64,000 bases of DNA from Planctomycetota bacterium (GCA_016713175.1 JADJPQ010000002.1:248001-312000); one strand, 5' to 3'; counted from the first letter of the stretch, positions 34,427 to 45,000 are shown. Notes: generated from the sequence alone by a model not told the origin. Program-made: numbers and translations.

Positions 34427-36406
34427 ATGGCTGTGAACCCGAGCTTTCCCGGCGTCTACGTCCAGGAACTGCCCAGCAGCGTCCGTCCCATCGCCCAGGC
34501 CAGCACCTCGGTGTGCGCTTTCGTCGGCTACACCGCCCGCGGCCTCGACCATCGTCCCGCCCGGCTGTTCAGCTTCGCCGACTACGAGCGCAGCTTCGGC
34601 GGGCTCGCCGCCGACAGCGAAGTGGGCTACGCGGTGCAGCAGTTCTTCACGAACGGCGGCGGCGAGGCCTGGGTCGTGCGCGTGCCCAAGTCCGACGGTG
34701 TCGCTGCGGCGATCACCGCCCAGGACGGCATCGCCGCCGGCGCCAAGCAGGCCGTCAAGTTCACCGCCCTCTCCCGGGGCAGCTGGGCGAACCTCGTCCA
34801 AGTCGACGTGGACTACGACGACATCGCCGCCGCCGACACCAAGGCCTTCAACCTGACCATCACCGATCGGGGCAGCGGCGAAAGCGAGCGGTTCGCCGCC
34901 GTGACCATGGATGCCACCTCTGCCCGGTTCGTCACCACGGTGATCAACGACGAGGACTCCGGTTCCGCCATGGTCAAGGCCAGCGTTCCCGACCCCACCG
35001 CCGGCCGCCCGTTCGCGACCGGAACGGTCGGCGGCGACATCACGTTGGCCAGCCTGAAGAACGACAAGGACTACTCCCTCAAGGTCAGCGCCGACGTCCC
35101 CGCCGGCAAGATCGCCGACCTCAACGTCACCATCATCGCCACGGGCGAGGCGCTGCCCGCCTCCGTCGTCGGCCTCGCCCGCCTGGTGGAGCGCAAGCTC
35201 AGCGCTGCCATGGGCAAGCAGCTGACGGGCGCGGCGGTGCGCGTGGTCCCCTCCAGCACCGGCAAGGGCCTGCGCATCCTGCCCGCCTTCGACCCGGACC
35301 TGCTGGCGGGCAGCACCGACGCGTCACTCGCCTTCACCGCCGGCACTCCCAACGACGTCCGCGCCGACCTGAAGCTGGACGGCGCCACCCCCAACGTCGG
35401 CCACTACCTGCTGGGCAACGGCCGCGCCGCGCTGGGCCAGGTCGGCCCGGTCGTGGGCAGAGACGGCGTCACGCTTCCCGGCAGCAACGATCTGATCGGC
35501 AGTGCTGCCCAGTTCACCGGGCTGCAGGCCCTGGACAAGGTCGACCTGTTCAACATCCTGTGCATCCCCGACGCCACCCGGGCCAAGGCCTCCGATCCCG
35601 CCACGCTGGACACGGGTCTGGATCCCAACTCGATCTACGCGGCGGCGCTGGCGTTCTGTGAACGGAAGCGCGCGTTCCTGCTGGTGGATCCGCCGCCCTC
35701 GGTGCGCGATCTGGACTCGGCTACCGACTGGATCTCGAGCGGCCTGGCAGCGAAGGGCGCCAACGCCGCGGCATGGTTCCCCCGCATCCGCGTCGCCGAT
35801 CCACTCAACGACTTCAAACTGCGCACCTTCGCCCCGTCGGGCGTGATCGCCGGCCTCCTGGCCCGCACCGACGCCAATCGCGGCGTCTGGAAGGCGCCGG
35901 CCGGTACCGAGGCCCAGCTGCGCTCGGTGCAGGGGCTGGTCTACGCGCTGACCGACGCCGAGAACGGCGTGCTCAACCCGATGGGCCTGAACTGCATCCG
36001 CACCAAGCCCATCTACGGCACGCTGTCCTGGGGCACCCGCACCTTGGACGGCGCCGACGCGATGGCCAGCCAGTGGAAGTACGTCCCGGTCCGGCGGCTG
36101 GCGCTGATGATCGAGGAGTCCATGTTCCGCGGCACCCAGTGGGTGGTGTTCGAGCCCAACGATGAGCCGCTGTGGGCCCAGATCCGGCTCAACATCACCA
36201 GTTTCATGCACGGCCTGTTCCGCCAAGGCGCCTTCCAGGGTTCGACCCCCAAGGACGCGTACCTGGTGAAGTGCGGCCCCGAGACCACCACCCAGGCCGA
36301 CATCGACAAGGGCATCGTCAACATCCTGGTGGGCTTCGCGCCGCTGAAACCTGCCGAGTTCGTCATCATCCAGATCCAGCAACTCGCCGGCCAGGGCGCC
36401 GCGTGA
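34427..36406 (+). CDS. eCIS contractile sheath protein
   Basis: The 659-residue protein starts MAVNPSFPGVYVQELPSS, the standard opening of phage and eCIS sheath proteins. The C-terminal half carries the conserved sheath core: NVWK-type GVWKAPAG, GLNCIRTKPIYGTLSWGTRT, YVPVRRLALMIEES and TQWVVFEPNDEPLW. Contraction of this tube drives the inner needle out. The central 100-330 region is an insertion-like outer domain. GGAGG lies 7 bases before the ATG, the strongest ribosome site at the operon start. There is one sheath gene in the window, whereas Afp and PVC have three. Confidence 0.95.
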   Translation: MAVNPSFPGVYVQELPSSVRPIAQASTSVCAFVGYTARGLDHRPARLFSFADYERSFGGLAADSEVGYAVQQFFTNGGGEAWVVRVPKSDGVAAAITAQDGIAAGAKQAVKFTALSRGSWANLVQVDVDYDDIAAADTKAFNLTITDRGSGESERFAAVTMDATSARFVTTVINDEDSGSAMVKASVPDPTAGRPFATGTVGGDITLASLKNDKDYSLKVSADVPAGKIADLNVTIIATGEALPASVVGLARLVERKLSAAMGKQLTGAAVRVVPSSTGKGLRILPAFDPDLLAGSTDASLAFTAGTPNDVRADLKLDGATPNVGHYLLGNGRAALGQVGPVVGRDGVTLPGSNDLIGSAAQFTGLQALDKVDLFNILCIPDATRAKASDPATLDTGLDPNSIYAAALAFCERKRAFLLVDPPPSVRDLDSATDWISSGLAAKGANAAAWFPRIRVADPLNDFKLRTFAPSGVIAGLLARTDANRGVWKAPAGTEAQLRSVQGLVYALTDAENGVLNPMGLNCIRTKPIYGTLSWGTRTLDGADAMASQWKYVPVRRLALMIEESMFRGTQWVVFEPNDEPLWAQIRLNITSFMHGLFRQGAFQGSTPKDAYLVKCGPETTTQADIDKGIVNILVGFAPLKPAEFVIIQIQQLAGQGAA

Positions 36407-36428
36407 CGGGGACAGGAGACCTCGAGCC

Positions 36429-36953
36429 ATGGCACAATTCACCGTCAACGCCTCCCGCTTCGATCCCTACAAGAACTTCAAGTTCCGCTTGAAGTGGGAC
36501 GGCCGCTACGTCGCCGGCGTCAGCAAGGTCAGCGCACTCAAGCGCACCACCGAGGTGGTCAAGCACCGCGAGGGCGGCGACCCGAGTTCCTCACGCAAGT
36601 CCCCCGGCCGCTCCGAGTACGAGGCGATCACGCTGGAACGCGGCGTGACCCATGACAAAGAGTTCGAGCAGTGGGCCAACAAGGTGTGGAATTACGGTGC
36701 CGGACTCGGCAGCGAGACCTCGCTGAAGGACTTCCGCAAGGATGTCACGCTCGAGGTCTACAACGAGGCCGGCCAACTGGCGATCGCCTACCATCTGTTC
36801 CGCTGCTGGGTCTCCGAGTTCCAGGCCCTGCCCGACCTCGATGCCAACGCCAATGCCATCGCGATCCAGCACCTCAAGCTGGAGAACGAGGGCTGGGAGC
36901 GCGACGAGGCCGTGTTGGAGCCCGACGAACCCAGCTTCACCACACCGGCGTGA
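36429..36953 (+). CDS. eCIS inner tube protein (gp19/Hcp-like)
   Basis: The 174-residue protein shows the T4 gp19/Afp1 pattern: FDPYKNFKFRLKWDGRYVAG, VKHREGGDP, ITLERGVTHDKEFEQW and a C-terminal LKLENEGWERD. Hexamers stack to form the rigid inner needle that carries cargo. AGGAG is 11 bases before the start. It follows the sheath gene by 22 bases, the usual sheath-tube order. Confidence 0.95.
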   Translation: MAQFTVNASRFDPYKNFKFRLKWDGRYVAGVSKVSALKRTTEVVKHREGGDPSSSRKSPGRSEYEAITLERGVTHDKEFEQWANKVWNYGAGLGSETSLKDFRKDVTLEVYNEAGQLAIAYHLFRCWVSEFQALPDLDANANAIAIQHLKLENEGWERDEAVLEPDEPSFTTPA

Positions 36954-36959
36954 TCTGGC

Positions 36960-37715
36960 ATGGTCCTCGGCGACCGCGAGTTGCTGGCGGTGTGGGAGCA
37001 CGCCGCCGGACACGAACCGGCCACGCGCGCGACGCTGCTGGCCGCGATTGCCAGCGGCCTGTCCGAGCCCGCGGCACGGATGCTGCCGCTGGGTCAGCGC
37101 GACCGCCATCTGCTCACGCTGCACCGTGACCTGTTCGGCGACCGGCTGGAGGGCGAGACGTCGTGTCGCGACTGCGGCGAGCGCATGGAGTTCGCCGCCG
37201 ACGCGACTTCACTGCTGGCCCGGACCGGAAGTGAGGTCGGCGTGCCCGCGGATGGAGGGGATGGCGACGATGCCCGGTATCGCCTGCTGGTCGACGGTGT
37301 CGAGGTCCGTTTCCGGTTGCCCGACGGCGACGACCTCGCCGCCGCCGCCGCCGCCCCCGACGTCGCCGCGGCCCGGACCTGCCTGCTGCAGCGCCTGGTG
37401 CTGACGGCCACCCGCGGCGGCCTCCCGCTGGCTGCCCAAGCTCTGCCCGAGTCGGTGCAACGGCAGCTCGCCGAGCGCATCGAGGCGCTGGAGCCGCTGA
37501 CGACCCTGGAACTGCAGGTCCGTTGCCCCTGCCATGCCGAACTGGACGCGCACCTCGACATCGCGGCCTTCCTGTGGGAAGCGCTGCAGCGGCGGGCCGC
37601 GCGCCTGCTGGACGAAGTGGACCTGCTGGCCCGGACCTACGGCTGGAGCGAAAGCGACATCCTGCAGATCGGCCCGCGCCGCCGTCGCGAGTACCTCGCC
37701 CGGATCGCCCCATGA
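36960..37715 (+). CDS. T4-baseplate/gp26-like protein with zinc-binding cysteines
   Basis: The 251-residue protein has CRDC at 69-72 and CPC at 189-191, consistent with one zinc site built from distant pairs. The start (GDRELLAVWEHAAGHEPATR) and the end (ESDILQIGPRRRREYLARI) match the short proteins encoded after the tube gene in eCIS and phage operons and related to the T4_baseplate (gp26-like) family. In phages these are hub-assembly or tape-measure chaperones. The assignment rests on position and on the cysteine pattern. It starts 6 bases after the tube stop and overlaps the next gene by 4 bases. Confidence 0.75.
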   Translation: MVLGDRELLAVWEHAAGHEPATRATLLAAIASGLSEPAARMLPLGQRDRHLLTLHRDLFGDRLEGETSCRDCGERMEFAADATSLLARTGSEVGVPADGGDGDDARYRLLVDGVEVRFRLPDGDDLAAAAAAPDVAAARTCLLQRLVLTATRGGLPLAAQALPESVQRQLAERIEALEPLTTLELQVRCPCHAELDAHLDIAAFLWEALQRRAARLLDEVDLLARTYGWSESDILQIGPRRRREYLARIAP

Positions 37716-38506
37716 CCGACCTGTTCACCAGGCTTGCCCGTGCAGCCCAGGGCGCCGCGCCGCTCGTTCGACCGCGCGCACGTTCGCGCTTCGAGGACAC
37801 GGACGACTGGCGCGGGGTGACGCGGTTGGAGTTGGAGCAACTCCCTGCCGCGGATGCGGGCGACGTCCCAAGGCCGCACCTGCCCCCAGCGGCAGGTGCC
37901 AACGAGCATGCCCCGCGCCGTGGCGTTGCGCCGCGAACTCCGGAACCGGCGTTGCCGCCCGCTCACGGCAGGGCAACTGCGCCTGCGCCGCGGGCGCCCG
38001 ACCCAGCGCCGACGGCAGAGCCGCCAGTGCACGCGCCGCAGCCCGACCGTCGCGATGCCGTTCCTCCCGTCGCTACCGCGACGGGGGCGCAAGCGGCGCA
38101 ACCTCCTCCGGACCGGAACGAGCCGGCGAGAGAACTGCACCACCATCATCAATACCACCACGGCGAAGTCTTGCGCGTCCAGAGCCGGCAGGCAACGCCG
38201 GTAGGGCCCATCGCGCCGGCACCCGCGAAGCCGATGCCGACGACGCCGGCAAGCACCGCATCGCCGGTCGAGCCGCGGCGGCAGCACGCCGCTTCCGCCC
38301 CGCGACCGCCCGCGCCGCAGAGCCTGTCGCGCATCCAGCCAACGCCAGCCGAGGTGCCGCCGCCAGTGATCATCACCATCGGCCGCATCGATGTGCGCGC
38401 CGTCCGCGAGTCACCGGTACCGCCGACGCCCGGGCCTGCACCTCTCCCCCGATCCGGGCCCGACCTCGAGCGCTACCTGTCGGGGCTCGAAGGAGACCAC
38501 CGGTGA
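37712..38506 (+). CDS. Pro/Ala-rich disordered protein with a His cluster
   Basis: The 264-residue protein opens with a short helix (MTDLFTRLARAAQGAAPLVR), and about 60 to 230 is Pro, Ala and Arg rich and certainly disordered. HHHHQYHH sits near residue 148. The end returns to a conserved-looking motif (VIITIGRIDVRAV, then DLERYLSGL). The ITIGRIDVRA motif near the C-terminus recurs in poorly described eCIS and phage proteins between the tube and DUF4255 genes. Start and stop overlap both neighbours by four bases. Function is unknown; the His cluster could bind metal. Confidence 0.75.
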   Translation: MTDLFTRLARAAQGAAPLVRPRARSRFEDTDDWRGVTRLELEQLPAADAGDVPRPHLPPAAGANEHAPRRGVAPRTPEPALPPAHGRATAPAPRAPDPAPTAEPPVHAPQPDRRDAVPPVATATGAQAAQPPPDRNEPARELHHHHQYHHGEVLRVQSRQATPVGPIAPAPAKPMPTTPASTASPVEPRRQHAASAPRPPAPQSLSRIQPTPAEVPPPVIITIGRIDVRAVRESPVPPTPGPAPLPRSGPDLERYLSGLEGDHR

Positions 38507-39810
38507 GCAGCGCCTACGCCATTGCCGCGGTCACCGCAACCCTGCGCCATCGCATCCAGTCGATGGTGGTGGCCGAGAACCTGTCGACCGCCGCCGGCTC
38601 GGTCTCGGTCAGCGCGCTGCCGCCCGATCGGATCCTGGTTCCCAACCAGCCCGAGCCGACCCAGATCAACCTGTTCCTGCATCAGGTCACGCCCAACCTG
38701 GGCTGGCGCAACGCCAACCTGCCGTCCCGCAATCCGGCTGGTGCGGTCACCGACTCGCCGCCGCTGGCCTTGGACCTGCACTACCTGGTCACCGCCTACG
38801 GCCAGCCCACCTTCATCGCCGAGATCCTGCTGGGCCACGCCATGCGCGTCCTGCACGAGGACGCCATCCTCACGCGCGAGCACGTGCGCCGAGCGCTGTC
38901 GCCGACACCGCCCGACCCGAGCCTGCCCGACGGCGTGCGCAACTCCCGCCTCGCCGACCAGGTGGAACTGATCAAGATCGTCCCCGAGGTGGTCAACACC
39001 GAGGAGATGAGCCGGCTGTGGTCGGCGCTGCAGGCGCACTACCGCCCGACCGCTGCCTACCAGGTCTCGGTGGTGCTGATCGACCCGACGCCGCGACCGC
39101 GTCCGGCGTTGCCGGTCCTGCGTCGGGCCATGTTCGCCGAGGAACTGCGGTTGCCGGTACTGGAACGCGTCGAGGTGGACGGTGGTCCCGGTGCCGCCAT
39201 CACCGTGCGAAGCCGCCTGCGGCTGACCGGCCAGAGCCTGCGGGGCGCCACCACCACGGTCGCCATCGGCGAACTGGTGCACGCTCCCGCCGCCGCTGAA
39301 CTGGGCGATACCGCCATCGTCATCGATCTAGCGGCGCTGCCCGTGAAACCCCGCGCTGGCATCCTCGCCGTCCAGGTCCGGCACCGCACGATGATGGGCG
39401 ACCCGCCAGTTCTTCACGACGGCGCGGTATCCAACGCGGTGCCCATCGCGCTGCGGCCCCAGGTCGGCACCGCGGTCGCGGTGGACAGCACTCGCACCAT
39501 CGAAGGGGTGCCGCACGCGACCGGCCGGGTGACGCTGACGCTGACGCCGCCGGTCACCCGGACCCAGCAGGTGCGGCTGTTGCTCAACGAGACCAACGTT
39601 CCGGCCGGCCGCGCCCCCAGGGCCTACACCATCCCGATGACGCCGGGCAACGGCGTCATCGCGCCGGCCACTGAGGCGACCGCGGTGGCGGTGCCCTTTC
39701 GCGACGTGGCTCGCGGCGACTATCTGGTGCGGGGCGAGGTCGACGGCGCCGCGAGCCAACTCGGCGTCGACGGCAACGGCAGCTTCGACTCGCCCATGGA
39801 GACCATCTGA
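38503..39810 (+). CDS. DUF4255 sheath/tube terminator (Pvc16/Afp16-like) with extra C-terminal domains
   Basis: The first 190 residues are DUF4255: AIAAVTATLRHRIQ, then PEPTQINLFLHQVTPNLGWRN and LALDLHYLVTAYG, ending near YQVSVVLIDP. In Afp and PVC this protein caps the distal end and sets tube length. This version has 435 residues; the extra 240 look like two IPT/Ig-like domains (RLTGQSLRGATTTVAIGE and VTLTLTPPVTRTQQVRLLLN). The GTG start has GGAG close upstream and overlaps the previous stop. Confidence 0.93.
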   Translation: MSSAYAIAAVTATLRHRIQSMVVAENLSTAAGSVSVSALPPDRILVPNQPEPTQINLFLHQVTPNLGWRNANLPSRNPAGAVTDSPPLALDLHYLVTAYGQPTFIAEILLGHAMRVLHEDAILTREHVRRALSPTPPDPSLPDGVRNSRLADQVELIKIVPEVVNTEEMSRLWSALQAHYRPTAAYQVSVVLIDPTPRPRPALPVLRRAMFAEELRLPVLERVEVDGGPGAAITVRSRLRLTGQSLRGATTTVAIGELVHAPAAAELGDTAIVIDLAALPVKPRAGILAVQVRHRTMMGDPPVLHDGAVSNAVPIALRPQVGTAVAVDSTRTIEGVPHATGRVTLTLTPPVTRTQQVRLLLNETNVPAGRAPRAYTIPMTPGNGVIAPATEATAVAVPFRDVARGDYLVRGEVDGAASQLGVDGNGSFDSPMETI

Positions 39811-41771
39811 TGCCCCGGGCAAGCAGTTCCACCGCGCACGGGAGCGCCCCGACGGCCAATCAGGCATGGCTGGCGGCGCGCCTGGGCCGCCTGGCCGTCC
39901 GGCTGCAGAACCGCCTGCAGGCCGACGACGGCGCCGACTCCGGAGGCGCCGCCACTGCCGCCTGGCAGACCGCTGAAGCAGCCATGCTCGCGGCCCAACG
40001 TTCGCTCCAAGGCGAGCACGCGCTGGAACGGATCAGTCGCTGTTGCGCGCTGTCGCCCTTCGAGACCGAGGTGCTGCTGTGGACCGCCGGCGTCGAGATC
40101 AACAACGACATCGCCGACCTCACCGCCCGGTTGTCCGGCACTCGCGTGCGCCAGCCCACGCCAGCCCTGCTGCTGGCGGTGATCCCCGATTCCCACTGGA
40201 CCGCGTTCGCCCCCGATGCGCCGCTGCGGCGCCTGGAGTTGGTGCAGCTCGAGCCGGGTCCGGGACTGCCCGCGCAACCGCTGCGCGTTGCCGAGCGCGT
40301 GCTGCACGCGCTGCTGGAGGTGGCCACCATCGACGAACGGCTGCTGCCCTTCGTCGCGCCGGTGCAGGCCGCCGACCGGCTGCCGCCGACGCTGTTGGCC
40401 GCCGCCGAGGTTCTGGCAGCGACGCTGCGCCACGGCGGCATCCGGGTCGCGCTGTCGGGGGCGGTGGGCAGCGACCGTCGCGGAGTGGCGGCGACCGCCG
40501 CCAGCCGCCTCGGCCGACCGCTGCATGCCATCGCCGCCGCCGACCTGCCCGTGCCAGCTGCCGAACGCGCGGCCCTGGTCCGCCTCTGGCAGCGGGAGGC
40601 CCTGTTGACCGGTGCCGTGCTGTTGCTGGAACTAGGCGACGACGACCCGCACGAGGCCCTGCGCGCCGGCCTGGCAGTCACCCGAGCCGTGGCCTGCCCG
40701 ACGCTGCTGTCTGCCCGCGAACTGCTGCCCCCCGACGAGGGTCTGGTGCGCATGTCGGTGCCGCGCCCCACCCGCGCCGAGCAGACCGAGCTGTGGGCCG
40801 CGGCCCTGGGTCCCGCCGCCCGACGCCTGGACGGCGCGCTGACGCGGTTGACCGGAGTGTTCGACTTCGGCGCCAGCGAGATCGCCCGCGGTGCCGCCAC
40901 CGTGCGCGGCATCGACGAGGGCCAACTCTGGCGCGCCGCCCGCGAGCTGGCTCGACCCCGCCTGGACGCGCTGGCCGAACGCATCGCGCCGAAGGCAGGG
41001 TGGGACGATCTGGTGCTGCCCGACCTGCAGCGCCAGGTCCTGCAGGGCATGGCGGCCCAGGTGCGCCAACGCGTGTTGGTGCACGACAGTTGGGGATTCG
41101 CCGAGCGCGGCAGCCGCGGGCTCGGCCTGTCGGCCCTGTTCGTCGGCCCCAGCGGCACTGGCAAGACCCTGGCAGCAGAGGTGATCGCCCGCGATCTGCA
41201 GCTCGATCTCTACCGGGTCGACCTGTCGGCGGTGGTCAGCAAGTACATCGGCGAAACCGAGAAGAACCTGCGGCGGGTGTTCGACGCCGCCGAGATGGGC
41301 GGCGTGGTGCTGCTGTTCGACGAGGCCGACGCGCTGTTCGGCAAGCGCAGCGAAGTGCGCGACGCCCACGACCGCCACGCCAACATCGAGGTCAGCTACC
41401 TGCTGCAGCGGCTGGAGACCTTCCGCGGCATCGCCATCCTGACCACCAACAAGCGGCAGGCCATCGACGAAGCCTTCGTGCGCCGCATCCGCTTCATCGT
41501 CGCCTTCCCGTATCCCGACCAACGCCTGCGGGCCGAGGTCTGGCGCCGGGCGTTCCCGGCCGCGGCGCGCACCGAAGGGCTCGACCCCGAACGACTGGCG
41601 CGGCTGGACGTGGCGCCGGGCAACATCCGGCAGATCGCGCTGAACGCCGCGTTCCTGGCTGCCGAGGCCGGCTCGCCCATCACCATGGCCTGCATCCTGC
41701 GGGCCGCCCAGGTCGAGTACGCCAAGCTGGAGAAGCCGCTCACCGACGCCGAGGCGGGGGGGCTCTTGTGA
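39810..41771 (+). CDS. eCIS AAA+ ATPase (Pvc15/Afp15-like)
   Basis: The 653-residue protein has Walker A GPSGTGKT (446-453), Walker B LLFDEADALFGKR (from 501), a sensor-type TTNK and an arginine-finger-like RRIRF. The AAA+ core (about 410-640) is of the FtsH/CDC48-like class found in nearly all eCIS clusters. The first 400 residues form a helical N-domain plus a degenerate second ATPase-like fold (GGIRVALSGAVGSDRRG, without a Walker lysine). In PVC the ATPase is linked to cargo loading. The start shares one base with the previous stop (TGATG). Confidence 0.95.
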   Translation: MPRASSSTAHGSAPTANQAWLAARLGRLAVRLQNRLQADDGADSGGAATAAWQTAEAAMLAAQRSLQGEHALERISRCCALSPFETEVLLWTAGVEINNDIADLTARLSGTRVRQPTPALLLAVIPDSHWTAFAPDAPLRRLELVQLEPGPGLPAQPLRVAERVLHALLEVATIDERLLPFVAPVQAADRLPPTLLAAAEVLAATLRHGGIRVALSGAVGSDRRGVAATAASRLGRPLHAIAAADLPVPAAERAALVRLWQREALLTGAVLLLELGDDDPHEALRAGLAVTRAVACPTLLSARELLPPDEGLVRMSVPRPTRAEQTELWAAALGPAARRLDGALTRLTGVFDFGASEIARGAATVRGIDEGQLWRAARELARPRLDALAERIAPKAGWDDLVLPDLQRQVLQGMAAQVRQRVLVHDSWGFAERGSRGLGLSALFVGPSGTGKTLAAEVIARDLQLDLYRVDLSAVVSKYIGETEKNLRRVFDAAEMGGVVLLFDEADALFGKRSEVRDAHDRHANIEVSYLLQRLETFRGIAILTTNKRQAIDEAFVRRIRFIVAFPYPDQRLRAEVWRRAFPAAARTEGLDPERLARLDVAPGNIRQIALNAAFLAAEAGSPITMACILRAAQVEYAKLEKPLTDAEAGGLL

Positions 41772-42040
41772 AGCCATCTTCCCGTCGACCGCCGTGCGCC
41801 CCGATCCGGCTGCACATCGAGGAACTCGGTCTTGCCGGCTTCGCCGCGAGCGAGCGCGACCGCATCGCCAGCAGTTTTGCCACCGCGCTGGAACGGCTGC
41901 TGCTGGAACAGGGCCTGCCGCCGCGGACAGCCGCAGGTTCGGCGCGACCGCCGTTGAGGCTGACTCTGCGGGCCCGCGAGGGTCCCGAGAGCATCGGTGC
42001 CCGGCTGGCGCAGCTGGTGCACCGGAGGCTCGTGCCGTGA
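41768..42040 (+). CDS. 90-residue eCIS-linked protein
   Basis: The protein is 90 residues from the GTG that overlaps the ATPase stop. The start, IRLHIEELGLAGF, then ERDRIASSFATALERLLLEQ, is the kind of short alpha/beta protein encoded between the ATPase and DUF4157 genes in several eCIS loci, and resembles the N-terminus of proteins labelled CIS tape measure. The end, SIGARLAQLVHRRL, is amphipathic. Function is unknown; it may be a chaperone or a piece of the length-control system. Confidence 0.7.
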   Translation: MKPSSRRPPCAPIRLHIEELGLAGFAASERDRIASSFATALERLLLEQGLPPRTAAGSARPPLRLTLRAREGPESIGARLAQLVHRRLVP

Positions 42041-45000
42041 AGTCGCCGTTGCACTTCCGGACCCGGGATCCGGGGCGCGCGCTGCAGCGTCCGCCGGCCC
42101 GCACGCCGTTGCCGGCGCTGCTGCCCACGCCGTTCCCGGTGTGGGACGACGACGTCCAGCGCGGCCGGCTCAGCGCCGGCCTCGCCGCGATGCTGGCGCC
42201 GCAACTCGGCCTGGACCTGCGGCGGCTGCGGCTGCACGTGGACGAGTCCGCGGCGCGCCGCACCGCGGCAGCCGCCGCCTGCGGCCTCGCCGAGGGCAAC
42301 CGCGTGTTCTTGCACCCGCGGCGCTACGACCCGCGCACCGCGGGCGGTCGCTCGCTGCTGGCCCACGAACTGGTGCACGTGGCGCAGAGCGGGCGCGACG
42401 GCCCGGTGGCCGAGACCCCGGCAGCCGAAGCCGAGGCCGTGCGCATGGCGCGGGCCTTCGCCGAGGGGCGGGTTCTGGACCAACCCCGCGCCCGGCTGCG
42501 CCCGGACGTGGCGGCCGCCGACCGAGGCGAGGCCGAGCCCATGTCCGCAGCCGAGCTGATGGCCTGGGAGATGGCCACTGAGGAGGCCGACCTGCAGGCC
42601 GCTGCGGCCAGCAACCACGCCCGGATCCTGGCCGACATCGAGGACGCCACCGGCGGCGTGGTGGTGAGCGACGACGACGTGACCCGGGCACTGTCGGCGA
42701 TGAGCGACCTGGAGCTACCCACCGCCCGGGCGCTGATCCGGGCCCTGGCTGCACCGCTTCGCGTGCGGCTGGCGGAGAACATCAACCCGGTCCACGGCGC
42801 GCGCTTCCGCCGCCAGATCGTCGCCGTGCTGTCAGCGCTGACGCCGACCGAGGTCCACGAGGTCGGCACCGACCCGTTGGAGGCGCTACCGCTCCAGGAC
42901 CTGGCCGACGACGAACGGCCGTTCGTGCTGGCGACGCTGCGCCGGCTCCCGGCCGAGGCGATCGCCGACCTGCGGGACGGCGACCAATCGGCGGCGGTGC
43001 ACGCGCTGATGACCACTCCGGCGCCGGGCCCGGGCAAACACTGGCCGCTGTTGTCGGCCGCGCTGGCGGAGGAACAGGCCAGCGCGGAGCGGCGGCTGAC
43101 CATCGATCGGGACGCCGGCTTCCAGACGCTCCTCGCCGACCTGACCGAACTGCTGGCCGAGCCGGATGCCAAGGCAGCGGAGGCGGCGCTGTTGCGGATC
43201 GCGGTGTTCCAGCCCGGCCGCCCAGATGGTCGGAAGCCCGGCAGGCGCACCGCCGAGGAGCGGCCGGCGACGCCGACCTCCGACAGCGCCGCCGATACCG
43301 CGATCGCCGCGCCGCGGACCGCGCCGATCCGCGAGGAGTTCCTGGCCGAGCTGGTCGGACGGCTGGAACCCAGTGGCGCGATCGAGCGGCTGATCGACCA
43401 ACTGCCGGTCGAAGTCCGCTGCGCCAAGGAGACGCGCTGGGCCTTCCTGGCAGTGATGCGCCAGCGCCGTCCCGACAAGTCGCTCGCCCAGGCCGTCGAC
43501 CTGCTGAGCTACGGCCTGTTCGACTGGGCAGTTCGCGACCCCGAAGCGAAGCTCGCCTACGACCTGCTCACCGCCCTGCCGCCCGCCTGGCAGGACCGCT
43601 TCCGGCGCTTGGAGGACGGCCTCTATCTGCGCCGGCTGTACGACAACCTGCCCCGGGAGTTCGTGCTCAGCGAGTTCTTCGCGGGCATCGAGGCTGCCCG
43701 CGATGCCAAGGGCAACCTAGTGGACCGGGCCGGTGCCCTGGCCGGGATCCTGGCGGACCGTCGCCAGGCCTTCGACCGACTGCTGAAGCTCTTCGACCAG
43801 GGCGTCGACGGCGACAACGCACCCGGGCTGCTGGACAAGCTGTTGGCCATCGGCGAAGACGAGCGGGACCTGGCCCAACGCGCCGAAGTGCGCGCCGCGT
43901 TCGTGCGCCGGCTCGACATCCTGGGGCACATCGCGGCGCTGTTCGCCGAACTGCCCGAGCGCGTGCTCTACGACGAAGGCCGCTGGCAGGACTTGGCCAC
44001 CGTGTTCCTGGCCCGCGACCCGCTGTTCGTCGCCCATCATGCGCGCGAACTGCTCAGGCGCGGCTTCACCGACTGGGTGATCACCTCCGAAGACGCGTTC
44101 CTCGCGTTCCAGCTCGTGCGCGCGCTGCCCGAAGACGAGCGCGCCCGGTTCGAACAGGCCGAGGGCGGGCGGTTCTGGAGCCGGATGTGGGACGAGATGA
44201 CCCAGGCGATGCGCGCGTCCCCCAAGGTCAATCTCTACCTTGGCGACGAGCGGCGTTCGGGCCAGGATAAAGTCCGCAACCAGCTCGCCGATCCGGCGGC
44301 CTGGACCGCCGACAACGTCGACCGCCTCGGCGTGCTGATCCGCCTGGCCATCGCCATGGGCGATCACCGGTGGGTGTTCGCCCGCTCGCAAGCCGTCGCC
44401 GCGCACCGGGTCCCGAGGCTGCGCCCGCTGGTCGCACGCTTCCAGTTGTTCGATCCCGACGCCGGCCGCACGACCTTCCGCCAGGCCGAGGGCGCGCAGG
44501 AGTTCGAAGGAGCGAGCTGGTACCAGGACGGCTTCTTCCAGGGGCTAGGGGAGGTCGCCGGCCTGGCCGGGCTGGTGTTCGGCGGCGGCTGGGAACTGTT
44601 CCTCAGCCGCAAGCACATCGCGCTGGTCGCCGACCTGGAGGAGATCCAGGATCGACTGGGCGGCGAACTGGGCAAGGTGGCGCGGGTCGGCAAGACCCCT
44701 GGCGAACGCAAACCGCTGGAACTGGAGTCGCTGGACGCCCTGCGCAAGCGCCCGAACATGGTGTTCGCCTGGGCCGATGCCGACACCCGCACCATCACCG
44801 TGGAACTGTCGGAACTGTGCCTGCAACAGGTCTACTGGCTGTCCAGCGGGCTGCGGCTCGACACCGGCGCAGTGCGGCTCGCCGGGCTGCGCGCCGAAGT
44901 CGGCTTCACCGACGACACCTTCGAGCACCTGGACCATCTGCTCGTGCAGACCGGCGCGCTGGAGATCGCCGACCTGCTGATCACCACGTCGGGCCACGCC

